DNA of 64,000 nucleotides. Source: an uncultured SAR116 cluster alpha proteobacterium. Lineage in GTDB: Bacteria; Pseudomonadota; Alphaproteobacteria; Puniceispirillales; Marisalimonadaceae. The position numbers and the translations under genes were made by a program. Below the pieces are notes generated by a model that was not told where the DNA came from, made no database searches, and saw nothing but the letters and a program-made list of their open reading frames with translations. Where the stretch lies: the NCBI GenBank assembly GCA_902593735.1, contig CACJJL010000003.1:1-64000 (forward strand), written 5' to 3'. This document shows positions 9,253 through 21,451 of this stretch, one piece after another. Position 1 is the first letter of the stretch. Every line of letters begins with the position of its first letter.

Positions 9253-9813
9253 ATGGATCAAGAATTGTTAGGTAAACTATTAATTGCCTCCCCAGGACTT
9301 GAAGACATTAGATTTCAGGATTCTGTTATATTAATCTGTGAACATTCTAAAGATGCAACCATGGGTTTAATTCTAAATAAACCTCTTTATAATTTTAATA
9401 CATCCCAGTTTTTGCAAAAAATGAAAATTAGTTCTGTAACTAATTTTAAATCTAGTCCTACTTTTTTTGGAGGTCCTGTCCATCTAAATCAAGGTTTTAT
9501 TATACACTCTAATGAAAAAAAATATAAAACATCTGAAAATATATTAGATGGTGTAATGATAACAAGTTCTGAAGAAATCTTAATTGATATTTCAAAAGAT
9601 AAATCACCAGAGCATGCAAAAATTTTCCTTGGATGTGCCGTTTGGGATCAAGGTCAACTGGACAACGAAATTTTAGAAAATTCTTGGATCATAACTAATT
9701 CAGATAAAGATTTAATATTTCACAATCATTTAGAATTTTCTTTATGGAAAAAATGTCTAAAAAACATGGGTATAGATCCAAGTAAGTTAGTATCGTATTC
9801 AGGAAACGCTTGA
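9253..9813 (+). CDS. yqgE: YqgE/AlgH family protein (DUF179)
   Basis: A 186-residue protein with the family's N-terminus LLIASPGLEDIRFQDSVILICEH, the GLILNKP motif and the conserved FFGGPV segment. Its biochemical role is not settled. It is a lone plus-strand gene between dsbD (divergent) and the M16 peptidase (convergent, 5 bases away). Confidence 0.93.
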   Translation: MDQELLGKLLIASPGLEDIRFQDSVILICEHSKDATMGLILNKPLYNFNTSQFLQKMKISSVTNFKSSPTFFGGPVHLNQGFIIHSNEKKYKTSENILDGVMITSSEEILIDISKDKSPEHAKIFLGCAVWDQGQLDNEILENSWIITNSDKDLIFHNHLEFSLWKKCLKNMGIDPSKLVSYSGNA

Positions 9814-9818
9814 CTATT

Positions 9819-11075
9819 TTAATTTATTATTTTTGAAATTTCAAACTTTTTTAAAGAACTAGCATTTGGACCTATCGCAGATAAAACAGGGTTTGGAGAA
9901 ACCAACAACTTTTCACATAAATTATAGATAGAATTTATAGTAATATTTTCTATGCTTGCTATAACTTCTTTATTTTCTATTAATCTTCCAAAATTTATCA
10001 TAGTTTTTGCAAAATACTCTGACCTTGAACTGTTACTTTCTTGACCCATTATAAAACCAGATTTCATTTGTGCTTTTGCTCTATCCAGTTCCTCAGAAGA
10101 TATAAATTTTTTAATTTTTTTCCATTCTACTAAACTTGCCTCAAGTAATTGATCAACATCATTTGGTGAAGTTCCAGCATAAAAACCAAATACTCCAGAA
10201 GAATTTTGCATTTGTGTAAAACTAAAAATTGAATAACATAACCCTCTTTTTTCTCTTATCTCCTGAAATAATCTTGAAGACATACCACCACCTAGTATAA
10301 TTGATAATGCTCTGAGAGAAAAACGATCAATATCTATATTGTTAAGACCCTCAACACCAAATACTAATTGCGTTTGCTCTAAGTCTCTATCTTCTGAAAT
10401 AAAACCCGAAGTCCATTCTGAATTGACTTTTTTAGGTTTGATATAATTTTTAATTTCTGAAAACTTTTCTTCAACAATTTTAAAGAAATTACCTTTATCT
10501 AAGTTTCCAGATATAGAGACAACCATGTTTTCTGGAGCATAATTTGAATCTAAAAATAATTTTAAATCAGACTGTTTAAAACTACTTACTGTTTCTTTAG
10601 TGCCTAGAATAGGCCTTCCCATTGGTTGATTTTTAAAAGCAGTTTTAGTAAAGTTTTCAAATACTCTATCGTCTGGAGAGTCATAAGATTGCCCTATCTC
10701 AGAAATTATTACACCTTTTTCTTTTTCAATTTCTTCTTTAGGGAAAATCGAATTCTTTATTATGTCTGACAATATATCAACTCCTAACTCAGCATTTTCT
10801 TTCAATACTTTTAGGAAATAAGCTGTAACCTCTTTACTGGTGTAAGCATTAATATCACCTCCAACATCTTCAATCTCTCGTGCTATTTTTTCAGCATTTC
10901 TATTTTTGGTTCCCTTAAAAGCCATATGTTCTAACATATGAGCAATTCCGCATTCATTATTATTTTCGTTAGAACTTCCTGCACCTATCCAAACTCCAAT
11001 AGATGCACTTTCAACATCAATTTGATCATTAATAATTTTTATACCATTATCAAGAGTTTTAAATTCTATATTCAT
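9819..11075 (-). CDS. M16 family zinc peptidase (mitochondrial processing peptidase-like)
   Basis: A 418-residue M16 peptidase with the inverted zinc motif HMLEH (His46, Glu49, His50) and the distal ligand Glu126 in SEIGQS, at the usual spacing of 76 residues. A C-terminal non-catalytic M16 half carries GGGMSSRLFQEIREKRGLCY. This family contains the closest bacterial relatives of the mitochondrial processing peptidase beta subunit. Its ATG overlaps the thrC stop codon by one base (TAATG), so it is translationally coupled at the end of the cox-thrC operon. Confidence 0.94.
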   Translation of the reverse strand: MNIEFKTLDNGIKIINDQIDVESASIGVWIGAGSSNENNNECGIAHMLEHMAFKGTKNRNAEKIAREIEDVGGDINAYTSKEVTAYFLKVLKENAELGVDILSDIIKNSIFPKEEIEKEKGVIISEIGQSYDSPDDRVFENFTKTAFKNQPMGRPILGTKETVSSFKQSDLKLFLDSNYAPENMVVSISGNLDKGNFFKIVEEKFSEIKNYIKPKKVNSEWTSGFISEDRDLEQTQLVFGVEGLNNIDIDRFSLRALSIILGGGMSSRLFQEIREKRGLCYSIFSFTQMQNSSGVFGFYAGTSPNDVDQLLEASLVEWKKIKKFISSEELDRAKAQMKSGFIMGQESNSSRSEYFAKTMINFGRLIENKEVIASIENITINSIYNLCEKLLVSPNPVLSAIGPNASSLKKFEISKIIN

Positions 11076-12490
11076 TACTTTCTCAAAGTTCTTATAATAT
11101 GTTCTTGAATATCATGTAAATTAGGGTCAATTATTTTAAAATTTTCTTTTTGTCTCATAATTTGAACTAGTTGAACAGGTGACTTAGGTATTATACCAAT
11201 ACTTTTTTTTATAATTTGTGGAAATTTTGCAGGGTGAGCACAAGCAAGAGTAATTATAGGACAATCATTGGAAATAATGTCTTGTTTAATAGCTTTTTGG
11301 GTTGCGCCGTAGCCTATAGCGCTGTGAGGATCAAGCATATATTCATGTTCAACGTAAGTTTTTTTAATAATATCAAGAGTTTCAATATCATCGATTTTAA
11401 AAGCAGAAAATAAATTATTTATTTTGTTAAGTTGGTCTTGATTAATATTAAAGTTCCCATCAACTTTAAAAGCATACATTTGCTTTTTTACTAGACTCGT
11501 ATCTCTATCATTAATTTCATATAAAAGCCTCTCAAAATTACTAGATACTTGAATATCCATACTTGGGCTGTAAGAAGGAGATACATTTTTCCTTTTCATT
11601 ATACCGCTCTTAAAAAATCTGGTAAGTATATCATTTTGGTTTGACCCACATATCAATCTAGATATAGGAAGCCCCATTTTTTTTGCCATCCACCCTGCTA
11701 AGATGTTTCCAAAATTACCTGTTGGCACTGAAAATACAATTTCTTTTTCCGGGGACCCTACTTTGAGTGCGGAATAGAAATAATAAACTATTTGAGGTAA
11801 TAATCTAACCCAATTAATTGAATTTATAGCTGAGAGTGAGGTCTGGTCTTTAAAATTTAAGTCTTCAAAACAGTCCTTGACTATTGCTTGGCAACCGTCA
11901 AAATCAGTTTTCACAGATAAGGCGTGGGCTCCCTCTTCATTTATCCAGGTCATTTGTTTTTGTTGAACTTCTGAAACTCTTCTGTGAGGGAAAAGTATAA
12001 AAATATCAATGTTCGCTTTACCCTTAAATGCCTCCAAGGCTGCAGATCCTGTATCACCGCTAGTTGCCCCTAAAATTACGGCTCTTTTACCTTTTTTTTC
12101 TAATGCAAAATTAAATGCTCTGGACAAAAATTGCATAGCATAATCTTTAAATGCTAGTGTAGGACCATGAAAAAGTTCAAGAATGTAGGTATTTTTCTTT
12201 AGTTCTTTCAATGGCGCTACATCATCACCAAATGGAGAATAAGTAGCTTGACATATATTTAAAATATCATCCTCATTCAAAAAAGGCTGAATAAATGGTT
12301 TTAAAATTTTAGTAGCTAACTTGGGATAACTAAGTTCTTTCATATGTTTTAAATCACTATAGCTAAAACTTGGCCAACTTTCTGGCATAAACAATCCTCC
12401 ATCTCTTGCTAAACCAGCCAAAAGAACTTCTTCATATGAAAGCGAAACGTCTCCTCCTCTAGTACTTGAATATTTGATATAATTATCCAT
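11075..12490 (-). CDS. thrC: Threonine synthase
   Basis: A 471-residue PLP enzyme converting O-phosphohomoserine to threonine. It has the N-terminal STRGG segment, the PLP lysine Lys115 in GPTLAFKDYAMQF, and the phosphate-binding loop ATSGDTGSAA. The long form with SPSMDIQVSSNFERLL is typical of proteobacterial ThrC. It overlaps the end of surf1 by 8 bases and the start of the M16 gene by one base, so all three are likely one transcript. Confidence 0.96.
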   Translation of the reverse strand: MDNYIKYSSTRGGDVSLSYEEVLLAGLARDGGLFMPESWPSFSYSDLKHMKELSYPKLATKILKPFIQPFLNEDDILNICQATYSPFGDDVAPLKELKKNTYILELFHGPTLAFKDYAMQFLSRAFNFALEKKGKRAVILGATSGDTGSAALEAFKGKANIDIFILFPHRRVSEVQQKQMTWINEEGAHALSVKTDFDGCQAIVKDCFEDLNFKDQTSLSAINSINWVRLLPQIVYYFYSALKVGSPEKEIVFSVPTGNFGNILAGWMAKKMGLPISRLICGSNQNDILTRFFKSGIMKRKNVSPSYSPSMDIQVSSNFERLLYEINDRDTSLVKKQMYAFKVDGNFNINQDQLNKINNLFSAFKIDDIETLDIIKKTYVEHEYMLDPHSAIGYGATQKAIKQDIISNDCPIITLACAHPAKFPQIIKKSIGIIPKSPVQLVQIMRQKENFKIIDPNLHDIQEHIIRTLRK

Positions 12491-13226
12491 CTCGTTTAAT
12501 CTTTTTAAATATTAATCTTCCGGATGACACATGATATGAAAAGTACACAAATAGAAGGGAGAGAGCTAATCCATACCACGTTATAGCATATGATAAGTGT
12601 TGATTTCTTAAATTAGGTTTTCCATCAACTCCAATTGGAAGAGTGATTTTTTTGCCCAGACGTAATGCATCAATGTAAAAATCATTAACTATAAATTCAG
12701 TATTAATTTTAATAAAGTTAAAAATTTGATTTGGTATTATTGTAAACCAAAATCCATTTACACCGTCATTGTCGGGAACAAAATAACCCTTTTTTTGTGG
12801 ATATCTTATAATACCTTTTAATTTCACTTTTCCTTTTGCAAGACTAAATCTCCTTTTATTCGGGTTTTTATAACCTTCAGAAACCCAGCCTCTATTAATG
12901 AGAACAATTTTGTTATTTTCCATTTTAAACGGTGTTACGACGTGAAAGCCTGCATTACCCTCATATGTTTTACCGGTAATATATATTTCATTATTATGTA
13001 GAAACTTTCCTGATATTTCTACCGCTCTAAATTCTTTAATTTTAGATTTAGAAAATTCAGAAAGATTTGTTATAGGCTTAGACTGGCTTTCTGTTATGTA
13101 TCTCTGTATTAAAGCTTCTTTCCAGTATAGGCGCTTTACTTGCCATGTTCCAAAAGAGCACAAAATAATGAAAGTAATTATAGAAAAAATTGATGGCCAT
13201 AGCATTGGTCTAAATTGTATTTTCAT
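12483..13226 (-). CDS. surf1: SURF1 family cytochrome oxidase assembly protein
   Basis: A protein of 247 residues from the ATG at 13226; a TTG start at 13256 would add ten hydrophobic residues but has no ribosome binding site, whereas AAGG lies upstream of the ATG. It has the SURF1 layout: membrane helix near the N-terminus (IITFIILCSFGTWQVKRL), a periplasmic domain with INRGWVSEGYKNP, and a C-terminal helix beginning YAITWYGLALSLL. SURF1 assists heme A insertion into oxidase subunit I. It follows cox3. Confidence 0.92.
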   Translation of the reverse strand: MKIQFRPMLWPSIFSIITFIILCSFGTWQVKRLYWKEALIQRYITESQSKPITNLSEFSKSKIKEFRAVEISGKFLHNNEIYITGKTYEGNAGFHVVTPFKMENNKIVLINRGWVSEGYKNPNKRRFSLAKGKVKLKGIIRYPQKKGYFVPDNDGVNGFWFTIIPNQIFNFIKINTEFIVNDFYIDALRLGKKITLPIGVDGKPNLRNQHLSYAITWYGLALSLLFVYFSYHVSSGRLIFKKIKRDG

Positions 13227-13272
13227 TATTAGTAAAAGAACCTTAAATTTAAACAAGTATTATATATACTTA

Positions 13273-14058
13273 TCAACCACCCCACCAGTATATACAAACA
13301 AACAAAAACAACCAAACAACATCAACAAAATGCCAATACCAAGCTGCTGCTTCAAAACCAAAATGATGGTCTGGAGAAAAATGTCCTTTCAGTCCTCTAA
13401 ATAAACAGACTGTTAAAAATATTGTACCAACCAAAACATGAAAACCATGAAACCCTGTCGCCATGTAAAAAGTAGATGCATAAATTCCATCTGTAAAGGA
13501 AAATGCAGCATGATCATATTCGTAAGCCTGAAGAGCTGTAAAAAGAGCGCCAAGTATAATTGTTAAGATAAGTCCTGTTATAAAATCTTTTCTATTATTA
13601 TGTTGAAGAGCATGATGAGACCAAGTAACTGTACATCCAGATAATAATAATATTAAAGTATTTATAAGTGGTAAATCAAATGGATCAAACGTTACGATAC
13701 CCTCAGGAGGCCATACACCTGTGTCAGGATATAAACTAGAGTCAAAAAAAGCCCAGAAAAATGCAACAAAAAACATGACTTCAGAACAAATAAAGAAAAT
13801 CATGCCATATCTCATTCCAATTTGAACAATTGGTGTATGGTGACCTTGATACTCTGCTTCTCTTACAACGTCTCTCCACCATAAAAACATTGTGAGCAAA
13901 ACCATTAAAGCTCCTGCAATCATTACATAAATACTGTATGGATATTCGTGCATAAATAAGGTTAGACCTAAAACTAGTGTAAAACCGGCAGCGGCACCAA
14001 GAGCAGGCCATGGACTGGGCTCAACTAAATGATATTGATGTTTTTGTTCACCACTCAT
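13273..14058 (-). CDS. ctaE: Cytochrome c oxidase subunit III
   Basis: A 261-residue protein with seven predicted membrane helices and family segments such as [15 protein letters not shown]-like N-terminus ([12 protein letters not shown]), [28 protein letters not shown] and the C-terminal [14 protein letters not shown]. Subunit III stabilises the oxidase and its proton uptake. Its ATG is preceded by TAGGAGT. It is the fifth structural or assembly gene of the operon that begins at cox2. Confidence 0.97.
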   Translation of the reverse strand: MSGEQKHQYHLVEPSPWPALGAAAGFTLVLGLTLFMHEYPYSIYVMIAGALMVLLTMFLWWRDVVREAEYQGHHTPIVQIGMRYGMIFFICSEVMFFVAFFWAFFDSSLYPDTGVWPPEGIVTFDPFDLPLINTLILLLSGCTVTWSHHALQHNNRKDFITGLILTIILGALFTALQAYEYDHAAFSFTDGIYASTFYMATGFHGFHVLVGTIFLTVCLFRGLKGHFSPDHHFGFEAAAWYWHFVDVVWLFLFVCIYWWGG

Positions 14059-14107
14059 ATTTTACTCCTAAACATATCATAAAGTAATTTTAACACTTTT
14101 TTTCATA

Positions 14108-14701
14108 CTACAGTAGATTGGTTGATTTTAAATTGGTTTTTTTATTACGAACTTCTTTTTCATATTTTTTGAAAAAAGTATAAGATAATGTTATTTCACT
14201 TAACTTTGTTAAATTCTCGTCACTGTCAATAATAGGATCTATATAAAACACAACAGGCATTCTCACTTCTTCACCTGGTTTAAGGGTCTGCTCAATGAAA
14301 CAAAAACAGTCAATCTTCATAAATACTGATCCAGCCTTTGGCGGAGATACATTATAAGTAGCTGTTCCCACTATTGTTTTATCTGATAAATTTTTTGCAG
14401 TGTAATAAATAATTTTCTCTACACCAGGTTGAACTAAAATTTCATCTTTAGGCGCCAAAAACTCCCAATTTAGATTGTTATTAACGTTAGCGTCAAATCG
14501 AATCTGAATATTTTTATAATTACCTTGTGAGCCTGGTGCAAGAGAAGCCTTTTGCGTTGTTCCACCATAACCAGTTACTCTGCAAAATAGATCATAAAGA
14601 GGAACAGATGCATATGACAAACCGACCATAAAGAAAACAAAAAGAATGATTTTTTTTAATAATTTATTATTTCTTATAGTTTCACTATTTGTTTGAGACA
14701 T
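14108..14701 (-). CDS. ctaG: Cytochrome c oxidase assembly protein CtaG/Cox11
   Basis: Cox11 delivers copper to the CuB site of subunit I. The protein has one N-terminal membrane helix (LLKKIILFVFFMVGLSYASVPLYDLFCRVTGYGG) and a periplasmic beta-domain with the copper motif CFCFIEQTL and the conserved MPVVFYIDP. I choose the ATG at 14701, which gives MSQTNSE and lies one base after the coxF stop codon (TAAAATG); an ATG at 14716 would overlap coxF. The gene belongs to the oxidase operon. Confidence 0.94.
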   Translation of the reverse strand: MSQTNSETIRNNKLLKKIILFVFFMVGLSYASVPLYDLFCRVTGYGGTTQKASLAPGSQGNYKNIQIRFDANVNNNLNWEFLAPKDEILVQPGVEKIIYYTAKNLSDKTIVGTATYNVSPPKAGSVFMKIDCFCFIEQTLKPGEEVRMPVVFYIDPIIDSDENLTKLSEITLSYTFFKKYEKEVRNKKTNLKSTNLL

Positions 14702-14702
14702 T

Positions 14703-14843
14703 TTAATCAACCACATTCATTCGTAAAATTGTTATTAAAAAAAACAGAACTGCTAGACTTATTATAATTAGAAGCATTGCTATGTTCTTTGATTTTTTGC
14801 TCTGATAAAAATCTTCAATATTTTTTGGATTTTTTTGCTTCAC
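14703..14843 (-). CDS. coxF: CoxF-like small membrane protein (46 residues, GTG start)
   Basis: A short reading frame in the gap between ctaB and ctaG: GTG at 14841-14843, TAA at 14703-14705. It encodes 46 residues: a Lys-rich start (KQKNPKNIEDFYQSKKSKN), one membrane helix (about 21-40) and a short tail ending RMNVVD. Alphaproteobacteria commonly carry such a single-helix coxF gene at exactly this place, and the KKSKNIA-helix-TILRM layout agrees with it. Its stop codon is one base before the ctaG ATG. Role in oxidase assembly is inferred from position. Start choice is tentative because no ATG is available in frame. Confidence 0.75.
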   Translation of the reverse strand: MKQKNPKNIEDFYQSKKSKNIAMLLIIISLAVLFFLITILRMNVVD

Positions 14844-14853
14844 ATGAATACTA

Positions 14854-15774
14854 CTAAAAATTTTGATAAAACTTGTCTAAACATATACTTAAAAACAACA
14901 AAAATAAGTAAGTGATAGAAAATAAAAACAATTTATTTTCAGCATTAGTTTTAACTTTAATTAATGCGTGCGTTCGTCTTAAAAATTCAAAGCCTAAAAG
15001 TACAGAGGCGCTAAAATAAACCAATGAAGAATAACCTAGCGCAAATGGTAATAGCGAAAAAGGTATCAATAATAACACATAATATAATATGTATTTTCTT
15101 GTTATTTTTTCACCATAAACAACTGGTAACATGGGTATATTTGCTAATTTGTATTCATTTTGTCTCAAGAGTGCCAAAGCCCAAAAATGTGGCGGTGTCC
15201 ACAAAAAAATTATCCCAAAAAGAATCAATGACTCTATTGAAATGTTACCATCAATTAAAGAATAACCTATAACTGGAGGAAAAGCTCCTGATGCACCTCC
15301 TATAACTATATTTTGTATAGTAGATCTTTTTAGTAACACAGTATAGATAAAAGCGTAAAAAATGATTGTTAAAGCAAGTAGTAACGCAGAAAACCAGTTT
15401 ACAGCTAGCCCGAGTATAATTACTGAAATAAAAGATAATATTATACCAAAGGTAAGTGCCTCTGAAGGTTCAATTTTTTTTGAAGGTATCGGTCTGTTCT
15501 TTGTCCTTTCCATAATACTATCGATATCTCTTTCATACCATTGATTTAATGCACCTGATGCGCCTGCACCAATTGCAATAGCAAATATACCAATAGTAGC
15601 GAGTATTGGGTTCAAGTGTTCAATATTACCGGATAAGCCTACAAAATAACCAACGAAAGCAGTAAACACTACTAATGACATAACTCTCGGTTTCATTAAG
15701 ATCAGATAATCAGTTGGTGAGTTACGAAACTTAACACCGTTATCTAGATTGTTTGTAAAAGTTTTTGTATTCAA
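14854..15774 (-). CDS. ctaB: Protoheme IX farnesyltransferase (heme O synthase)
   Basis: A 306-residue UbiA-superfamily membrane enzyme that adds farnesyl to heme B, giving heme O for oxidase subunit I. The prenyl-diphosphate-binding motif NQWYERDIDSIMERTKNRP contains the two aspartates of DxxxD and the RTxxRP segment. A second aspartate-poor motif and about nine helices follow, including PPHFWALAL. It sits 21 bases after cox1 and 10 bases before coxF. Confidence 0.97.
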   Translation of the reverse strand: MNTKTFTNNLDNGVKFRNSPTDYLILMKPRVMSLVVFTAFVGYFVGLSGNIEHLNPILATIGIFAIAIGAGASGALNQWYERDIDSIMERTKNRPIPSKKIEPSEALTFGIILSFISVIILGLAVNWFSALLLALTIIFYAFIYTVLLKRSTIQNIVIGGASGAFPPVIGYSLIDGNISIESLILFGIIFLWTPPHFWALALLRQNEYKLANIPMLPVVYGEKITRKYILYYVLLLIPFSLLPFALGYSSLVYFSASVLLGFEFLRRTHALIKVKTNAENKLFLFSITYLFLLFLSICLDKFYQNF

Positions 15775-15795
15775 TGAAGCTATCCTAGAATTGAA

Positions 15796-18290
<2,495 letters not shown>

Positions 18291-18555
18291 TATTTATGCT
18301 CCTCAAGAGTGATTTATAATATCACTACTAATAGTAAATATTTACAAAAGTTTTTACAATGTTTCTAAAATATATGTAACAGGTATTACTTAATGCTTTT
18401 TTTAAAAAAATGCTAGGTCAAAAACAAAATAAATTGTAATTTTTCAATAAAAATTTGATTTAATCATAAAATGTTCATTTTTTAACCTTCAACCTTGAAG
18501 AAACTAAACTATAATGCCATGTTAAATAGTAAATTCTTAAAACGATAGGTATAAA
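18291..18555. promoter_or_regulatory. Divergent intergenic region of cox2 and tldD
   Basis: A 265-base gap between the start of the oxidase operon (leftwards) and tldD (rightwards), so promoters for both should lie here. It is extremely AT-rich. I see a 12-bp perfect palindrome GTAAATATTTAC at 18334-18345 and a 6-bp inverted repeat AGTGAT/ATCACT around TTATAAT at about 18308-18326. No convincing -35/-10 pair is clear, and no small gene is evident. Confidence 0.45.
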
Positions 18556-20004
18556 ATGCAACATAAATCACCGTTAGAAATCACTGATAAAATTTTTTAT
18601 GAAGATAATGACTTTGATCTAAGAAAAGTACAATCTTTACTTTCAGACACTTTGCAAGACTCAGATGATGGTGAATTGTATCTAGAATCAACTAAATCAG
18701 AATCATTTTCATTTGACGATGGTAGGATGAAAAATATTGCCTACGATAGCACTAAAGGATTTGGTTTAAGAGCAATTGCAGGTGAGGCCAGGGGTTTTGC
18801 TCATTCAGGAGAAATAACTGAGTCTTCTCTTAAAAGAGCCTCAGAAACTGTGAAATCAGTATCAAAAAATTATTCAGGTATTATGGCACCCGGACCATTA
18901 CACAGGAATAATAAACCACTATACACATCAATAAATCCACTAGAAGAAACTTCATTTAGAGTAAAAACTAATTTGCTTAAAGAAATAGATACTTATGCAA
19001 GATCAATTGACACTAATGTTATTCAAGTATCTGCGTCTATTTCGGCTTCTTATCAAGCAATACAAATATTAAGAGGTGATGGAGAAAGATCTGCAGATAT
19101 TAGACCTTTGATAAGGTTAAATGTTTCTTTAGTAGTTGAAAAAAATGGTAGAAGAGAATCAGGCAGTTCAGGATGTGGTGGAAGAGGCATGTATGAAAAA
19201 TGGATTAGTGCAGAAAAATGGAAAAGCCAAGTAAAAGAGGCGTTAAGAATTGCTAATACTAACCTAGCGTCTATTCCAACACCAGCAGGAGAAATGCCTG
19301 TCATTTTAGGGCCTGGATGGCCAGGTGTTATGTTGCATGAAGCCGTAGGTCATGGATTGGAAGGTGATTTTAATAGAAAAGGTACTTCAATATTCTCAGG
19401 GAAAATTGGGGAAAAAGTTACAGCTGACGGAGTTACTGTTATTGATGATGGGACAATCGAAAATAGAAGAGGGTCAATAACAATAGATGATGAAGGGACA
19501 AAATCATCCAAAAATATTTTAATAGAAAATGGAATTTTAAAAAATTATATGCAAGACAGACAGAATGCCAGACTAATGAAAATGGAACCAACTGGAAACG
19601 GTAGAAGACAGTCTTATTCTCATTATCCCATGCCAAGAATGACAAATACCTACATGGATAATGGAACAATTGAACCAGAAGAAATTATAAGCTCGGTTAA
19701 AAAAGGCATTTATGCAGTCAATTTTGCTGGTGGACAGGTAGATATTACCAATGGGAAATTTGTTTTTTCTGCTTCAGAGGCTTATTTAGTTGAAAATGGA
19801 AAAGTTAAACAACCTCTTAAAGGAGCAACGTTAATCGGTAACGGTCCTGATGCAATGTCTAAAATTTCTCTAATTGGTAATGATATGTCATTGGATGATG
19901 GTATAGGCACTTGTGGCAAAGAAGGACAGGGAGTTCCTGTAGGTGTTGGACAGCCTACCTTATTAATGGGTGGTATTACCGTGGGTGGTACTGATACTAA
20001 TTAA
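18556..20004 (+). CDS. tldD: Metalloprotease TldD
   Basis: A 482-residue protein of the TldD/PmbA (U62) family. TldD carries the zinc motif; here HEAVGH at residues 261-266 gives His261, Glu262 and His266, within MLHEAVGHGLEGDFNRKG. TldD works as a heterodimer with TldE (PmbA), cutting unfolded peptides and processing peptides such as microcins and other RiPPs. A PmbA homologue is encoded at 30588-31946. It converges on gshA with four bases between stops. Confidence 0.95.
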   Translation: MQHKSPLEITDKIFYEDNDFDLRKVQSLLSDTLQDSDDGELYLESTKSESFSFDDGRMKNIAYDSTKGFGLRAIAGEARGFAHSGEITESSLKRASETVKSVSKNYSGIMAPGPLHRNNKPLYTSINPLEETSFRVKTNLLKEIDTYARSIDTNVIQVSASISASYQAIQILRGDGERSADIRPLIRLNVSLVVEKNGRRESGSSGCGGRGMYEKWISAEKWKSQVKEALRIANTNLASIPTPAGEMPVILGPGWPGVMLHEAVGHGLEGDFNRKGTSIFSGKIGEKVTADGVTVIDDGTIENRRGSITIDDEGTKSSKNILIENGILKNYMQDRQNARLMKMEPTGNGRRQSYSHYPMPRMTNTYMDNGTIEPEEIISSVKKGIYAVNFAGGQVDITNGKFVFSASEAYLVENGKVKQPLKGATLIGNGPDAMSKISLIGNDMSLDDGIGTCGKEGQGVPVGVGQPTLLMGGITVGGTDTN

Positions 20005-20008
20005 ATTG

Positions 20009-21355
20009 TTAGAAAGCATTTTCGATAAATACTTTGTCAATATTTTTTTGCCAGTTACCATTAAACTTTTGTAAAAGTATATCTGATCCAGTTTTTTTAT
20101 TTTTAATAATATTTAAAAGCGGATCTAAAAATTGTCTTTCGTCAATACCTCTATTATCTAGTTTATTTCGTCTTTCAAGACCTAAACTTGATATCCTTAG
20201 CATTTCTTCAGCAATTTCAATAATTTTTTTATTACCTAATTTACCTTTCAAACCGTACTTTGCAGCAGAAATTCTTCCTTCTTCAAGTATAGAAGTGTTC
20301 ATAAATGGTTTTGCCAAGTCATAAGCCTCTAATTGGGCTTTATCATCATACAACAAACCTACCCATAAGGCTGGCAAAGCACAAATAATATTCCAAGGAC
20401 CTCCATCAGCTCCTCTCATTTCTAAATATTGTTTTAGCCTTACCTCAGGGAATGGAACGGTTATGTGATCTTCCCAGTCTTTCATTGATGGAAATTGGCC
20501 TTCAAAACCTTCTAACTTACCATCCATGAAATCTAAAAAAGATTTTCCTGATACATCTATATATTTACCATCTCTATAAACAAAATACATTGGCACTTTT
20601 AAAACGTAATCTAACCATGCTTCATAGCCAAAATGTTTTGTAAATACAATTTCTGGTACACCTGTTCTATTGGGATCAGTGTCAGTCCAGACAATAGCTC
20701 TAGAAGATAAATATCCACTTTCTTTACCTTCAATAAATGGAGAATTTGCAAAAATAGCAGTGGCAATTGACTGTAAAGCTAATGATGTTTGGAATTTCTG
20801 TACCATATCTTTTTCATTTAAATAATCAAGATTTACTTGTATAGTGCATGTTCTAAGCATCATATCTAATCCAAGTTTGCCTACTTTAGGCATAAATTTT
20901 TTCATAATCTCATAACGACCCTTGGGCATCCATTTTTGTTTTATACGAGACCATTTAGGGTCATATCCTATTCCTATCATTGATAAGCCAAGCTTATTGA
21001 TAGCTTTTTTCATTATTTGTAAATGTTTGCCAGTCTCTTTACATGTTTGATGTAAATTTTCTAGAGGGGATCCTGATAATTCTAATTGTCCTCCTGGCTC
21101 GAGGGAAATTGAAGCGCCTGTTTCATCTTTAAGACCAATTATGTTATTATTCTCTAATACTTTTTCCCAATTATTCTCTTTTGCAAGATTATTTAATAAT
21201 TCACTAATACCTGATTTACCAAAATAGCCGGCTCTTTCTAAATTATTTAAATGAAAAACAAATTTTTCATGTTCAGTACCTATTTTCCAATCTTCTCTTG
21301 TTTTTTCACCTTCTTTAAACCAATTAATGAGGTGATCTTTTTTTAATCTTGGCAT
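20009..21355 (-). CDS. gshA: Glutamate-cysteine ligase (plant/alphaproteobacterial type)
   Basis: A 448-residue ligase making gamma-glutamylcysteine, the first step of glutathione synthesis. The family N-terminus is visible (WKIGTEHEKFVF), as are SLEPGGQLELSG, TCTIQVNLDY and RGADGGPW. This matches the plant-type GshA typical of alphaproteobacteria rather than the E. coli type. gshB is not in the window. Glutathione would be used by the Prx5 enzyme at 6.7 kb and degraded by the ChaC-like protein at 50.6 kb (inference). Confidence 0.93.
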   Translation of the reverse strand: MPRLKKDHLINWFKEGEKTREDWKIGTEHEKFVFHLNNLERAGYFGKSGISELLNNLAKENNWEKVLENNNIIGLKDETGASISLEPGGQLELSGSPLENLHQTCKETGKHLQIMKKAINKLGLSMIGIGYDPKWSRIKQKWMPKGRYEIMKKFMPKVGKLGLDMMLRTCTIQVNLDYLNEKDMVQKFQTSLALQSIATAIFANSPFIEGKESGYLSSRAIVWTDTDPNRTGVPEIVFTKHFGYEAWLDYVLKVPMYFVYRDGKYIDVSGKSFLDFMDGKLEGFEGQFPSMKDWEDHITVPFPEVRLKQYLEMRGADGGPWNIICALPALWVGLLYDDKAQLEAYDLAKPFMNTSILEEGRISAAKYGLKGKLGNKKIIEIAEEMLRISSLGLERRNKLDNRGIDERQFLDPLLNIIKNKKTGSDILLQKFNGNWQKNIDKVFIENAF

Positions 21356-21451
21356 TTAGATCTCATATTTAGATTATGGTAAAAATTGAAAATATTAACA
21401 CTTAACATGTTATAATATTTCTAATCTATATTGAACTTAATTATAAGATTA

